A DNA stretch of 64,000 nucleotides. Source: Halorubrum sp. CSM-61 (GTDB lineage Archaea; Halobacteriota; Halobacteria; Halobacteriales; Haloferacaceae). The notes under the pieces are model-generated. The model saw only the letters and a list, made by a program, of their open reading frames with translations. It searched no databases and was not told the DNA's origin. The stretch is taken from NCBI RefSeq assembly GCF_003781945.1, contig NZ_RJJW01000006.1, positions 243,681-307,680 on the forward strand. Reading direction: 5' to 3'. Below, piece after piece: positions 17,981-26,559 of the stretch. Made by a program: the position numbers and the translations under genes. Positions within the stretch are counted from its first letter, which is position 1. Every line of letters begins with the position of its first letter.

Positions 17981-18426
17981 GCTACGCCCTCCGCGAGCAC
18001 ACCGCCGACGTGGCGGTCGAGGCGACCGCGCCGACCCTCGCGGCGCTGTTCGAGGCCGTCGCCGACGGGCTCACCGCCGCGAGCTGCGAGACGGTCCCCG
18101 AGGTGGGAGAGCGGTTCGCGTTCACCGTGAGCGCCGAGAGCCGCGAGGCGCTGCTGTTCGACTACCTCGACCAGTTGATCTACGAGCGCGACGTGCGGCT
18201 CGTGCTCCCGGCCGGTCACCGGTGTGCGGTCTCGGGGCCGGACGACTCCGACGGCGTCGACGACCCCGAGTCGAGCGACGACGGCGCGTGGACCGCCGAG
18301 GCGTCGGCCCGCGGCGTCCCCCTCGACGCCGTCGCCGCTCGGGAGATCAAGGCGGTCACCTACTCCGAGATGACCCTCGAACGGCGGGGCGACGAGTGGT
18401 ACGCTTACGTCGTCTTCGACGTGTGA
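17977..18426 (+). CDS. archease
   Basis: 149 residues from a GTG that overlaps the previous stop codon. Archease landmarks are the start REHTADVAVEA, the middle LLFDYLDQLIYERDV, and the end REIKAVTYSEMTLERRGDEW. Conserved Asp and Glu residues bind calcium and position RtcB for guanylylation. Archease speeds the tRNA ligase RtcB. Here it is two genes from rtcB, separated by one membrane-protein gene, all on the plus strand, which supports a shared role in tRNA splicing. A ~20-residue acidic insertion (around DDSDGVDDPESSDDG) sits in a loop. Confidence 0.93.
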   Translation: MSYALREHTADVAVEATAPTLAALFEAVADGLTAASCETVPEVGERFAFTVSAESREALLFDYLDQLIYERDVRLVLPAGHRCAVSGPDDSDGVDDPESSDDGAWTAEASARGVPLDAVAAREIKAVTYSEMTLERRGDEWYAYVVFDV

Positions 18427-18494
18427 CGCCCCCACACGCCTGAAAAACGTGATCTCGTGGAAACCGTTATCAGAGGGGAGTTCATTGTTACCGC

Positions 18495-19076
18495 ATGTCA
18501 CATACAGGCGAGAGCGGCGCGGAGGCGCGAGCCGAAACCGGAGGGGAAGAGGCGACGGGAGAGGGCTCTGCGGCGACCGGGCGGCACTGGCGCGCGGGCG
18601 CCGCCGGCGGGCTGATCGCCGGCGCGGTCATGGGCGTCGTGTTGCACGGGGCGTTGGGCCTCATGCCGACGATCGGCGCGCTCGTCGGCGTCGAGACGGC
18701 CGCCGCCGGCTGGGCCGTCCACCTGTTCAACAGCACCCTCTTCGGGGCGCTGTTCGTCGCCGTCTTCGACCGCGCGTTCTTCGACGACCTGCGCGGAGAC
18801 GTGGGGGGCTGTCTCTCGCTCGGCGTCGTCCACTCGGCGCTGCTCGGCGTGATAACCGGCGGGCTGCTGTTGCCGACCGCGCTCGCGATCGAGGGCGCCA
18901 CCGCGCTGCCGGTGCCGACGCTACCGGTGCCCGGGCTCACGGTGGGATTCGAGTTCGGCGCGGTGATCGCGGTCGCACACCTGCTGTACGGACTCGTGCT
19001 CGGGCGGGTCTTCGCCGCGTTCACGCTCGCCGAGGGCGAGATCGGCTGGCTCCCGATCGACCCGGTCGACCGCTGA
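18495..19076 (+). CDS. haloarchaeal membrane protein between archease and rtcB
   Basis: 193 residues with a disordered N-terminus of ~33 residues and four predicted membrane segments (about 35-57, 70-95, 108-133, 150-178). Glycine- and alanine-rich helices such as AAGGLIAGAVMGVVLHGALG dominate. I do not recognise a named family. A conserved HLFN and HSALLG may be part of the pore or packing surface. Its position between archease and rtcB may be accidental. Confidence 0.75.
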   Translation: MSHTGESGAEARAETGGEEATGEGSAATGRHWRAGAAGGLIAGAVMGVVLHGALGLMPTIGALVGVETAAAGWAVHLFNSTLFGALFVAVFDRAFFDDLRGDVGGCLSLGVVHSALLGVITGGLLLPTALAIEGATALPVPTLPVPGLTVGFEFGAVIAVAHLLYGLVLGRVFAAFTLAEGEIGWLPIDPVDR

Positions 19077-19150
19077 GATCGCGGGGAGACCCGCCCCTCC
19101 CCGCGCCCGCTGACGCAACGCCCTTCTCCCCCCGTACCGAACGCCGGTGT

Positions 19151-20659
19151 ATGACCACGCGCGAGTTCGACGGGATCCGACTGGAGAAGGTGCGCGAGCA
19201 CGTCTGGGAGATCCCCCGCGAGGGCGACATGAACGTCCCGGCGCGAGTGCTCGCCAGCGAAGCCCTGCTCGAGGAGATCGGCGAGGACGACTCGCTCCAA
19301 CAGTTGAAGAACGCGACCCACCTCCCGGGGATCGTCGAGCCCGCACTCTGTATGCCCGACGGCCATCAGGGGTACGGCTTCCCGGTCGGGGGCGTCGGCG
19401 CGATCGACGCCCGAACCGGCTGCATATCGCCCGGAGCGGTCGGCTACGACATAAATTGCGGCGTTAGAATGGTGAAAACTAACCTCACCTACGACGACGT
19501 GCGCGGCCGCGAGGAGGAGCTCGTCGACGCGCTCTTCGAGGCGATCCCCTCCGGGCTCGGCGGGGGCGGCGTCGTCGACGGTGACGCCGACGCGATCGAG
19601 GGCGCCCTCGAACGAGGCGTCGAGTGGGCGGTCGAGGAGGGGTACGGGATCGAGAGCGACCTCATGCGCTGCGAGGACGAGGGGCGGCGCCCCGACGCTC
19701 GACCCGAGTACGTCTCCCAGAAGGCGATGGACCGCGGGCGCAACCAGATGGGCTCGCTCGGCTCGGGCAACCACTTCCTGGAGGTCCAGCGCGTTACCGA
19801 CGTGTTCCGCGAGGAGGTCGCCGACGAGTTCGGCCTCGAAGCGGACGGGATCGTCGTCCTGATCCACTGCGGGAGCCGCGGGCTCGGCCACCAGACCTGC
19901 AACGACTACCTCCGGCGGATCGAGAAGGAGCACGGCGACCTGCTCGCCGACCTGCCGGACAAGGAGCTCGCGGCCGCGCCCGCCGGCTCCGAGCTGGCCG
20001 AGGAGTACTACGGCGCGATGGGCGCCTGTATCAACTTCGCGTGGGTGAACCGCCAGCTCATCACCCATCAGGCCCGCGAGACGTTCGGCGAGGTGTTCGA
20101 CGCCGACCCGATCGAAGACCTCGGGATGGAGCTGCTGTACGACGTGGCGCACAACATCGCCAAGAAGGAGACCCACGAGGTCGGCGTCGACGCCGACGGG
20201 CGCCCCGCGGTCGGCGACGAGGCGGTCGACCGCGCGGACCGCGAGCTGTACGTCCACCGGAAGGGCGCGACCCGGGCGTTCCCCGCGGGCCACGAGGACG
20301 TGCCCGCGACCTACCGCGACGTGGGCCAGCCCGTGATCATCCCCGGCAGCATGGGCGCCGGATCGTACGTGCTCCGCGGCGGCGACCAGTCGATGTCGGT
20401 GTCGTTCGGCTCCACCGCCCACGGCGCCGGCCGGCTGATGAGCCGAACGCAGGCGAAACAGGAGTTCTGGGGCGGCGACGTGCAATCGGACCTCGAATCG
20501 GGCCAGCAGATCTACGTGAAGGCGCAGTCCGGCGCCACCATCGCCGAGGAGGCGCCCGGCGTCTACAAGGACATCGACGAGGTGATCCGCGTCAGCGACG
20601 AGCTGGGAATCGGCGACAAGGTCGCCCGGACGTTCCCCGTCTGTAACATCAAGGGATAG
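19151..20659 (+). CDS. rtcB: tRNA-splicing ligase RtcB
   Basis: 502 residues. RtcB seals 2',3'-cyclic phosphate and 5'-OH RNA ends in tRNA splicing using GTP and Mn. Metal and active-site motifs are all present: CMPDGHQGYGFPVGG, GYDINCGVR (Asp100, Cys103), GSLGSGNHFLEV, IHCGSRGLGHQ, YDVAHNIAK, and VHRKGATRAFPAGH with the GMP-accepting His. The end is FPVCNIKG. There is no intein, unlike some archaeal RtcBs. It is co-directional with archease. Confidence 0.97.
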   Translation: MTTREFDGIRLEKVREHVWEIPREGDMNVPARVLASEALLEEIGEDDSLQQLKNATHLPGIVEPALCMPDGHQGYGFPVGGVGAIDARTGCISPGAVGYDINCGVRMVKTNLTYDDVRGREEELVDALFEAIPSGLGGGGVVDGDADAIEGALERGVEWAVEEGYGIESDLMRCEDEGRRPDARPEYVSQKAMDRGRNQMGSLGSGNHFLEVQRVTDVFREEVADEFGLEADGIVVLIHCGSRGLGHQTCNDYLRRIEKEHGDLLADLPDKELAAAPAGSELAEEYYGAMGACINFAWVNRQLITHQARETFGEVFDADPIEDLGMELLYDVAHNIAKKETHEVGVDADGRPAVGDEAVDRADRELYVHRKGATRAFPAGHEDVPATYRDVGQPVIIPGSMGAGSYVLRGGDQSMSVSFGSTAHGAGRLMSRTQAKQEFWGGDVQSDLESGQQIYVKAQSGATIAEEAPGVYKDIDEVIRVSDELGIGDKVARTFPVCNIKG

Positions 20660-20682
20660 GCCGCGGCCCGTCGGCCGGACGC

Positions 20683-20689
20683 TTTTATC
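20683..20689 (+). promoter_or_regulatory. TATA box of the 20716 gene
   Basis: TTTTATC is 27-33 bases before ATG 20716, the expected leaderless spacing. Confidence 0.5.
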
Positions 20690-20715
20690 GGATACCGCGG
20701 CCACTCCGCGTCGAG

Positions 20716-21417
20716 ATGAGCGATCACTCGCGGGACGAAAACGGCCAGCGGGAGTCAACCAGGCGATCGGTCCTCGGCGGGGCCGCCGCCGTCGCTGTCG
20801 GCGGTCTCAGCGGTCTCGGCGCCCTCGCCGCGTCGAGCGAGCCGGCGGCCGCGGTCGACGGCGACCCCGCGGCCTTCGAGGCGGGCGACGCCCCGACGGT
20901 CACCAGCAACGACGGACGGGTCGAGTCCGTCTACCTCTCGCCCGCCGTCGAGGTGTCGTGGACCGATTTCTCCGAGGGCGTCGAGCGGGTGACGCTCACG
21001 CTCGCCGCGGGGAGCGACGCCGGCGTCGACGAGGTGTACCGCGAGACCCTCACGGCGGCGGACCCCGGAGCGACGCCCGGGGACGTCGCGTCGATCGCCG
21101 GATCCGACGGCGAACAGACCGACGCCGCCTCCGACGCCCCGCCCGACTTCAGCGCGGTCGACGGCGGCCTCACCACGCGGTTCGAGCGCGCCGACGCGAC
21201 CGCCCGGGGCGACGCGGTGACGAGCGAGTCGCTCTCCGACGCGGATCTGTCCGGCGGCGAGACGGCGACGACGACGCTGGACGTGGTGTTCCGCGCGGAC
21301 GTCGCCGGCGGCGGCGACGAGGCGACCGTCGTGCGGACGACGACCGTCGACGTGACGGTCGAGAACCCCGCTGGCGACGCGTCCGCGGGCGGGTCGATCG
21401 AAATCGACGCCCTCTGA
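20716..21417 (+). CDS. Tat-exported protein of unknown function
   Basis: 233 residues. A twin-arginine signal is clear: ESTRRSVLGGAAAVAVGGLS with a hydrophobic run to about residue 40 and a likely cleavage near AAAVD. It has no lipobox. The mature part is acidic and strand-rich, with a repeated pattern of paired beta segments (VEVSWTDFSEGVERVTLTLA and TTTLDVVFRADV), suggesting an immunoglobulin-like surface protein. It would be exported folded, as most haloarchaeal secreted proteins are. Confidence 0.78.
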   Translation: MSDHSRDENGQRESTRRSVLGGAAAVAVGGLSGLGALAASSEPAAAVDGDPAAFEAGDAPTVTSNDGRVESVYLSPAVEVSWTDFSEGVERVTLTLAAGSDAGVDEVYRETLTAADPGATPGDVASIAGSDGEQTDAASDAPPDFSAVDGGLTTRFERADATARGDAVTSESLSDADLSGGETATTTLDVVFRADVAGGGDEATVVRTTTVDVTVENPAGDASAGGSIEIDAL

Positions 21418-21443
21418 GAAGTGACGGCCACGCGTCCGATCGG

Positions 21444-21755
21444 TCACCGCTCCCGTTTCGCCTCCCGACCGAGGTGCTCCTCGACGGCCTCGACCTTCCG
21501 GTCGGCGGTCGTCTCCGCCGCCCGCTTGTCGTCGATCTTCAGGACCGTGGAGACGCGGTCGCCGTCGACGGCGTCGTGGGCGGCCGCGGCCGCCGCGAAC
21601 AGCGTCTCGGCGTCGTCGGCCTCGATCACGGTCCCCATCGGGTTCGTCTCGTAGCTCACGTCGAAGTCGTCGAGCGCGGCGACGGCCTTCGCGACCTCGC
21701 CCGCCATGCTCCCCTCGGTCACCGGCGCGACGCTCAGGAGTGCGATCGCTGTCAT
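21444..21755 (-). CDS. MTH1187 family thiamine-binding protein
   Basis: 103 residues. The start MTAIALLSVAPV with YETNPMGTVIEAD in the middle is the DUF77/MTH1187 ferredoxin-like fold, which assembles as a tetramer and binds thiamine or a related ligand at the interface. It is a soluble cytoplasmic protein and the role in vivo is unsettled. It is convergent with the Tat protein gene. Confidence 0.88.
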   Translation of the reverse strand: MTAIALLSVAPVTEGSMAGEVAKAVAALDDFDVSYETNPMGTVIEADDAETLFAAAAAAHDAVDGDRVSTVLKIDDKRAAETTADRKVEAVEEHLGREAKRER

Positions 21756-21837
21756 GGCTTTGGGTGCGTGGTGCGACCACTTAAGCGGTCGTCAGAGATC
21801 GGAACGACCGCGTCGACCAGTCCGAAGCGGTCGGTTA

Positions 21838-22190
21838 TACGTAGATGACCGCGGATCGACGGTAAACGTCTCCAAAGCCCCAGCCGATCGGTTATAAGCG
21901 GCTGATCGGGTACCGGTGGTGAACACCGCCAAAGCCCCAGCCGCGAGGACGGCGCACGCTCGCTGCGCTCCTCACTCGATCGCTCACTTCGTTCGCTCTC
22001 TCGCTGCGGTGCTTACATCGCCTGCGCCGTCCTCGCGGCTGCCCCTTTGAGTCCCACCCACGCAGCACGGCAACCCCACTCCTCCCCAGCCTCGTCGCTG
22101 GCGGCGACAGCCGCCAGCGACTCCCTCGCGCGACGCTCCTCGTGGCCTACCGGCCACTCGGAGGCGCGCGCCACCGCCGATGATCACTTG
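21838..22190 (+). repeat. HSE structured repeat, copy E
   Basis: Forward copy with two leader units, each with TTATA-type box and CCAAAGCCCCAGCC (second box GGTTATAAG at 21891-21899). Hairpin 1 has perfect 19-base arms, CAGCCGCGAGGACGGCGCA and TGCGCCGTCCTCGCGGCTG. The invariant CCCCTTTGAGTCCCACC is at 22042-22058. Hairpin 2 is TCGCTGGCGGC-GACA-GCCGCCAGCGA and hairpin 3 is GTGGCC-TACC-GGCCAC. It ends about 25 bases from the stop codon of the alpha/beta hydrolase gene that reads toward it. Confidence 0.87.
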
Positions 22191-22210
22191 CGTCGACCCG
22201 CCGGAAACGG

Positions 22211-23146
22211 TCACTCCAGCGCGTCTTTGAGGAACGACAGCTGATGGCCGATCGCCGGCTCGAAGTCCTCGCCGAGCGGGGAGAAGTGGTCCGCGGGCAT
22301 GGTGACGACGGTCCCGCGCGACAGCTTCTCGCCCGCGGCGACCACCGCGTCGCTGTCGACGATAGTGTCGTCGGTACCCGCCAGAAGCAGCGTCGGCGCC
22401 CGGATCTCGCCGATCCGCTCGACGGGTCGGTAGCTCGCCACCCGCAACAGCGACCGCGCGGGCGTCTCGTTGCGCCACCGCGACTCGCGGTCGACCAAGT
22501 CGAGGTACTTCCGCTTCGTGCCCGGCTCCGTGATCGCGGCGAGCTCCTCGGTGCTCCCGACGATCGGGACCGTGCGCCCGCGACGGAGCCGATGGCCGAG
22601 CAGGTCGCGGACTCCCGCGGCGCCCGAGCGCGCGAGGTACTTCGCGCCCCGGCGGCGGGCGATCGCCCGCCCGTCGAGCATCGGGACCGCGGCGATCACG
22701 GCGTCGACGTCGCGCCGCTCCGCCGCGAGCGTAAGGACGTGCGCCGCCGACAGCGACGCGCCCCACAGCACTCGGTCGCGGCCGACCGCGTCGACCCGTC
22801 GGAGGCGGTCGATCGCGGCCTCGTAGTCCGCGCGCTGGCCCTCGGGGTCGACGAGCTGCGAGTCGCCGTCCGACTCCCCGAACCCGCGGTAATCGAAGAG
22901 AAACGCGGCGTAGCCGGCGTCGGCGAACCGCTCCGCGACCGCCGGGTAGCCGAAGCTCCGCTCCGCGCCGAGCCCCGGCGCCATCACGACGACTGGCGGG
23001 TCCTCGCCGTCGCCACCGGGGAGGTAGAGGGTGCCGAGGCAGGTGTCGCCGTCGACGTCGAACGCGAGCTCGCGGGTGGCGAACCGCTCGCGCGGCGGCC
23101 GGCCGAGCCGTCGCTGCGCGCGGTTCACCGGGTCTCTGCGGGTCAC
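22211..23146 (-). CDS. alpha/beta hydrolase
   Basis: 311 residues from a GTG at 23146 that overlaps the stop codon of the upstream gene (GTGA), with no room for the longer frame. The fold is shown by VVVMAPGLGAERSF (oxyanion loop), LFDYRGFGESDG, the nucleophile elbow LWGASLSAAH (Ser in GASLS, the G-x-S-x-S variant of G-x-S-x-G), the acid LLLAGTDDTIVD, and the His in MPADHFSP. It is an S9/DUF-like serine hydrolase of unknown substrate. Confidence 0.87.
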   Translation of the reverse strand: MTRRDPVNRAQRRLGRPPRERFATRELAFDVDGDTCLGTLYLPGGDGEDPPVVVMAPGLGAERSFGYPAVAERFADAGYAAFLFDYRGFGESDGDSQLVDPEGQRADYEAAIDRLRRVDAVGRDRVLWGASLSAAHVLTLAAERRDVDAVIAAVPMLDGRAIARRRGAKYLARSGAAGVRDLLGHRLRRGRTVPIVGSTEELAAITEPGTKRKYLDLVDRESRWRNETPARSLLRVASYRPVERIGEIRAPTLLLAGTDDTIVDSDAVVAAGEKLSRGTVVTMPADHFSPLGEDFEPAIGHQLSFLKDALE

Positions 23147-23568
23147 GCGTCGTCCCCCGCCTCGGCGGGCTCGGCGTCTGCGGCCGACCCGTCGGTCTCG
23201 GCGTCCCCGTCGGTATCGCCGCCGGCGTGCGTCAGCGTCTCCAGCACGCGCGTCGAAAACTCCGTCTCGCTGATCTCGTAGGCGATCAGCTCCTCGAACC
23301 ACGCCGCCTCCGCGTGCCACGTCCCGAGCGCGTCGCCCGGCGAGCGGACCACGGTCGCCTCGACCCGGACGGGGTCCCACGCGTCCGCCTCGGCGCGGTC
23401 GATCAGGGCGTTGAGCGCGCGCCCGATCTCGCCGTGGTGCACCTCGCGGCCGGGAAACGCCGTCATGTACGTGAGATCCAGCGGGTCGCCGCCGTCGACG
23501 GCCTCGACGCTGATCCCGTAGCTGCGGAGCGCCGGCTCCACCTCGGTCGTCCGCTCGTCGCCGGTCAT
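23143..23568 (-). CDS. haloarchaeal conserved protein (DUF5813-like)
   Basis: 141 residues, acidic, with a compact alpha-beta core from residue 10 to 115 (SYGISVEAVDGGDPLDLTYMTAFPG, WHAEAAWFEELIAYEISE) and a disordered acidic tail. I recall a haloarchaea-only family of this shape, but the family number is uncertain. It shares a GTGA overlap with the alpha/beta hydrolase, so they form a two-gene operon. Confidence 0.7.
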   Translation of the reverse strand: MTGDERTTEVEPALRSYGISVEAVDGGDPLDLTYMTAFPGREVHHGEIGRALNALIDRAEADAWDPVRVEATVVRSPGDALGTWHAEAAWFEELIAYEISETEFSTRVLETLTHAGGDTDGDAETDGSAADAEPAEAGDDA

Positions 23569-23754
23569 ACGCGACCCACGTCCGGACGAGATAAATCGGT
23601 ACCGGCGTCCGGACGGCGCCGTCGCTCGACGCGTGAGGAAGCGCTCGTTCCGAAAGCCGCGGACGGGGGAAGGCCGTCGCGATCGACGGCCGGGATCGGT
23701 TTTGTCAGAGGCACACGATTGTCCCGCGCGGCCGTCTGGCAGTACTCCGTGAAA

Positions 23755-23765
23755 TTATATAAAAT
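23755..23765 (+). promoter_or_regulatory. strong TATA element (distal promoter of the DUF4013 gene)
   Basis: TTATATAAAAT is the most canonical TATA box of the window. It is centred 26 bases before an in-frame GTG at 23786, which would add 30 residues to the DUF4013 protein. Confidence 0.5.
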
Positions 23766-23846
23766 CTCGGGAGGATTCCCGATCGGTGATCGGTCGGGGC
23801 GAAACCGCCCGGTGTCCCGCGGACGAGTCTCCGGTTTCGGGCACCC

Positions 23847-23853
23847 TTTATCA
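23847..23853 (+). promoter_or_regulatory. proximal TATA box of the DUF4013 gene
   Basis: TTTATCA is centred 26 bases before ATG 23876, in the context GCACCCTTTATCAGT. The same 15 bases stand before the GHMP gene at 33581. Confidence 0.6.
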
Positions 23854-23875
23854 GTGTCGCGTGACAGGATCGGAT

Positions 23876-25036
23876 ATGCTCCGGGGGACGGCGACCGCGC
23901 TGACGCGCTCGGCCGACGGGACCGGCGTCCTCGTCGTCGGCGGGGTCCTGACGCTGCTCGCGTGGGTCCTCACCCCGGTCTGGGTCGCCGGCGCGCTGCT
24001 TTTCCCCCCGCTCGTCCTGCTCGCGCCGCTGGCGCTCGCCCCCGCGTTCGTCGCCCGCGGCTACTTCGTCCGCCTCCTCGCCGGCGGGATCGCGACCGGG
24101 AACGCCGACGGCGCGCCCCCCGTCGTCGCGTGGAACGATCTGTACCGAGACGGCCTCAAGGCCGCGCTCGTGAGCGCCGTCCTCCTCGCACCGCTCGCGT
24201 TCGGGATCGCGCTCGCTGCCCTCGCCGGCGGCGCTCTCGGGACCGGGCTCGTCGATCCCGCCCCCGTCGTCGGCGCCGTCAGGACCGCCCTCGGAGAGGA
24301 CGGCGTCGCGGCCGTCGTCGGGGTCGCCGGCGGGCTCTCCGGGGCGGTCGCGGCGGCGTACCTCCTCGCGTTCGCGTACGTCAGGCCGGCGGCGCTCGCG
24401 GCGTTCGCCGCCTCCGGACGCCTCCGAGACGGTCTCCGACCGCGTCGCGTCGCCCGGGTCGCCGGCTCCGGCGCGTACGCCACCGCGTGGGTCGTGGCGG
24501 CCGGGACGCTGGGCGCGGGCTACGCGCTGGCGGGGCCGTTCGTCCCGCTCGTGGTCGGCGCGGCGCTCGTCTTCGCCGTCCGGGTCGCCGCGTACGGGCT
24601 GTACGGGCGGGGCGCGGCGGCGACGCTGGAGGTCGGCGACGCGGGCGACGGGAGCGAGGCGACCGATCCGACCGCGGCGGAAGCGGCCGAGGGAACGTCC
24701 GACCTCGCCCGTCCCTCGCTCCCCGAGGTGCCGCCGGCGGTGCAGACGGGACGGACCGTCTCGCTCGGCGGAGTGAGCGTCGTCAGGACGGGGGCGACGG
24801 AGGCGCGCACCGACGGCTCCGCGGACCGACGGGCGGGCGGCGTCGAGGCCGGCGGCGGGTTCGAGTGGTACGCACCCGAGGGGGAGTCGGCCGAGCGCGA
24901 CGCGGCTGCGGCCGACGGCGCTCGCGGCGCCGACGGCGCGGTCCGCGTCCGCAACGCGGGCAGCGCCGCAGACGCACCCTCCGACGACGAGTTCGAGTGG
25001 AGCGTCGACGTCGCCGACCCGGAAGACAAGAGTTGA
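23876..25036 (+). CDS. DUF4013 domain membrane protein
   Basis: 386 residues from ATG 23876. Several membrane helices are packed in residues 20-245 with the DUF4013 pattern ([17 protein letters not shown] and [16 protein letters not shown] between helices). The last ~150 residues are a long disordered acidic cytoplasmic tail ending [16 protein letters not shown]. The function of DUF4013 is unknown. A GTG start at 23786 with its own TATA box would give a longer form. Confidence 0.85.
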   Translation: MLRGTATALTRSADGTGVLVVGGVLTLLAWVLTPVWVAGALLFPPLVLLAPLALAPAFVARGYFVRLLAGGIATGNADGAPPVVAWNDLYRDGLKAALVSAVLLAPLAFGIALAALAGGALGTGLVDPAPVVGAVRTALGEDGVAAVVGVAGGLSGAVAAAYLLAFAYVRPAALAAFAASGRLRDGLRPRRVARVAGSGAYATAWVVAAGTLGAGYALAGPFVPLVVGAALVFAVRVAAYGLYGRGAAATLEVGDAGDGSEATDPTAAEAAEGTSDLARPSLPEVPPAVQTGRTVSLGGVSVVRTGATEARTDGSADRRAGGVEAGGGFEWYAPEGESAERDAAAADGARGADGAVRVRNAGSAADAPSDDEFEWSVDVADPEDKS

Positions 25037-25061
25037 TACGCGGCCGGGGCGACGTTCGGGC

Positions 25062-26129
25062 ATGCGCATCTCCGAACGGGGCTACGGCGAGGAGGGCCGC
25101 GAGCGGCTCACCCTCGTCCCCGAGAACGTCGACGACCTCTGGCACCTCGCGCACGTCCTCGAACCGGGGGACCTCGTCGAGGGCGACACCACCCGTCGGA
25201 TCCAGCGGAACGACGACCAGATGCGGGACACCGGAGGCCAGCGCGAGCACCTGTTCGTCACGCTCCAAGTCGACGACGTGGAGTTCGCCCGGTTCGCCAA
25301 CCGGCTCCGCGTGTCGGGCGTGATCGTCGGCTGCTCGCGCGAGGACCAGCTCAACGCCCACCACACGCTCAACGTCGAGGAGCACGACGAGATCACGGTG
25401 GAGAAGCACTTCAAGCCGGACCAGACCGAGCGGCTGGAGGAGGCGACCGAGGCCGCCGAGAACCCCGACGTGGCCATCGCGACCGTCGAGGAGGGGGCCG
25501 CCTACGTCCACACGGTCCAGCAGTACGGCACCGAGGAGTACGCCTCTTTCACGAAGCCGACCGGGAAGGGCGACTTCTCCCGGCCGCGCGAGGAGCTGTT
25601 CGCCGAGCTCGGCGAGGCGCTCGCGCACCTCGACGCCGACGCCGTAATCTTAGCCGGACCGGGGTTCACGAAGCGGGACGCGCTCGACTACATCGAGGAG
25701 GAGCACCGCGATCTGGCCGAGAATATCACCACGGTCGACACCTCCGCCGCGGGCGACCGCGGCGTCCACGAGGTGCTCAAGCGCGGCGCCGTCGACGAGG
25801 TCCAGAAGGAGACCCGGATCTCCAAGGAGGCGACGCTCATCGACGACCTCACCGCCGAGATCGCACAGGGGGCGAAGGCGACCTACGGCCCCGAGGACGT
25901 GGCCGAGGCCGCCGAGTTCGGCGCGATCGAGACCCTCCTCGTGGTCGACGAGCGGCTCCGGCAGGAGCGGCAGAACGAGGGCGACTGGGCGATCGACGTC
26001 AACGAGGTTATCGAGTCGGTCGAACAACAGGGCGGCGACGTGGTCGTCTTCTCCTCGGAGTTCGACCCCGGTCAGCAGCTCTCGAACCTCGGCGGGATCG
26101 CCGCGATCTTACGGTACCGGCTGCAGTAA
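25062..26129 (+). CDS. pelA: mRNA surveillance protein pelota (Dom34)
   Basis: 355 residues, the normal archaeal length. Pelota enters the A site of stalled ribosomes with aEF1A and, with ABCE1, splits them. Three domains are visible: an Sm-like N-domain ([13 protein letters not shown]...[19 protein letters not shown] to ~125), an eRF1-like middle domain lacking GGQ ([17 protein letters not shown] to ~265), and a C-domain with [13 protein letters not shown] and [14 protein letters not shown]. It ends 24 bases before HSE copy F. Confidence 0.96.
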   Translation: MRISERGYGEEGRERLTLVPENVDDLWHLAHVLEPGDLVEGDTTRRIQRNDDQMRDTGGQREHLFVTLQVDDVEFARFANRLRVSGVIVGCSREDQLNAHHTLNVEEHDEITVEKHFKPDQTERLEEATEAAENPDVAIATVEEGAAYVHTVQQYGTEEYASFTKPTGKGDFSRPREELFAELGEALAHLDADAVILAGPGFTKRDALDYIEEEHRDLAENITTVDTSAAGDRGVHEVLKRGAVDEVQKETRISKEATLIDDLTAEIAQGAKATYGPEDVAEAAEFGAIETLLVVDERLRQERQNEGDWAIDVNEVIESVEQQGGDVVVFSSEFDPGQQLSNLGGIAAILRYRLQ

Positions 26130-26151
26130 GGAAACTGTGCGGCGCAACGTC

Positions 26152-26505
26152 TATTTATAGACAGTCTGTGCGGTGGCGCGCGCCTCCGAGCGGCCGACAG
26201 GCCGCGAGGAGCGCGTGCGAGGGAGTCGGTGGTCCGGAGCAACGCGGAGGACCACCGACGAGGCTGGGGAGGTGTGAGGAGCGGTTGCGGTGCGGTCGGG
26301 TGGGACTCAAAGGGGCAGCCGGGAGGACGAAGCTCGACGACGCAAGCACCACAGCGAAGGAGCGTCAGCGACTGAGCGAGGAGCGCAGCGAGTCGCGCGA
26401 GTCCTCCCGGCTGGGGCTTTGGAGGTCTTCACCGTCGATCTCCGATCAACTGCGTATAGCCGAGCGGCTGGGGCTTCGGAGGTCTTCACCCCGTTATAAA
26501 CTGCT
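26152..26505 (-). repeat. HSE structured repeat, copy F
   Basis: Reverse copy with TATTTATAG at its start and GGTGGCGCGCGCCTCCGAG beginning hairpin 3. Hairpin 2 is TCGGTGGTCC...GGACCACCGA, then GAGGCTGGGGAGG, GGGACTCAAAGGGGCAGCC at 26302-26320, and hairpin 1 CAGCCGGGAGGAC...GTCCTCCCGGCTG. Two GGCTGGGGCTT units with TATA-like GTATAG and TTATAA follow. Confidence 0.85.
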
Positions 26506-26559
26506 TATAAACGTCAACGAGTCCGTTGGAGATGTCGAACGCCGAATCTCCTCAGTCGT

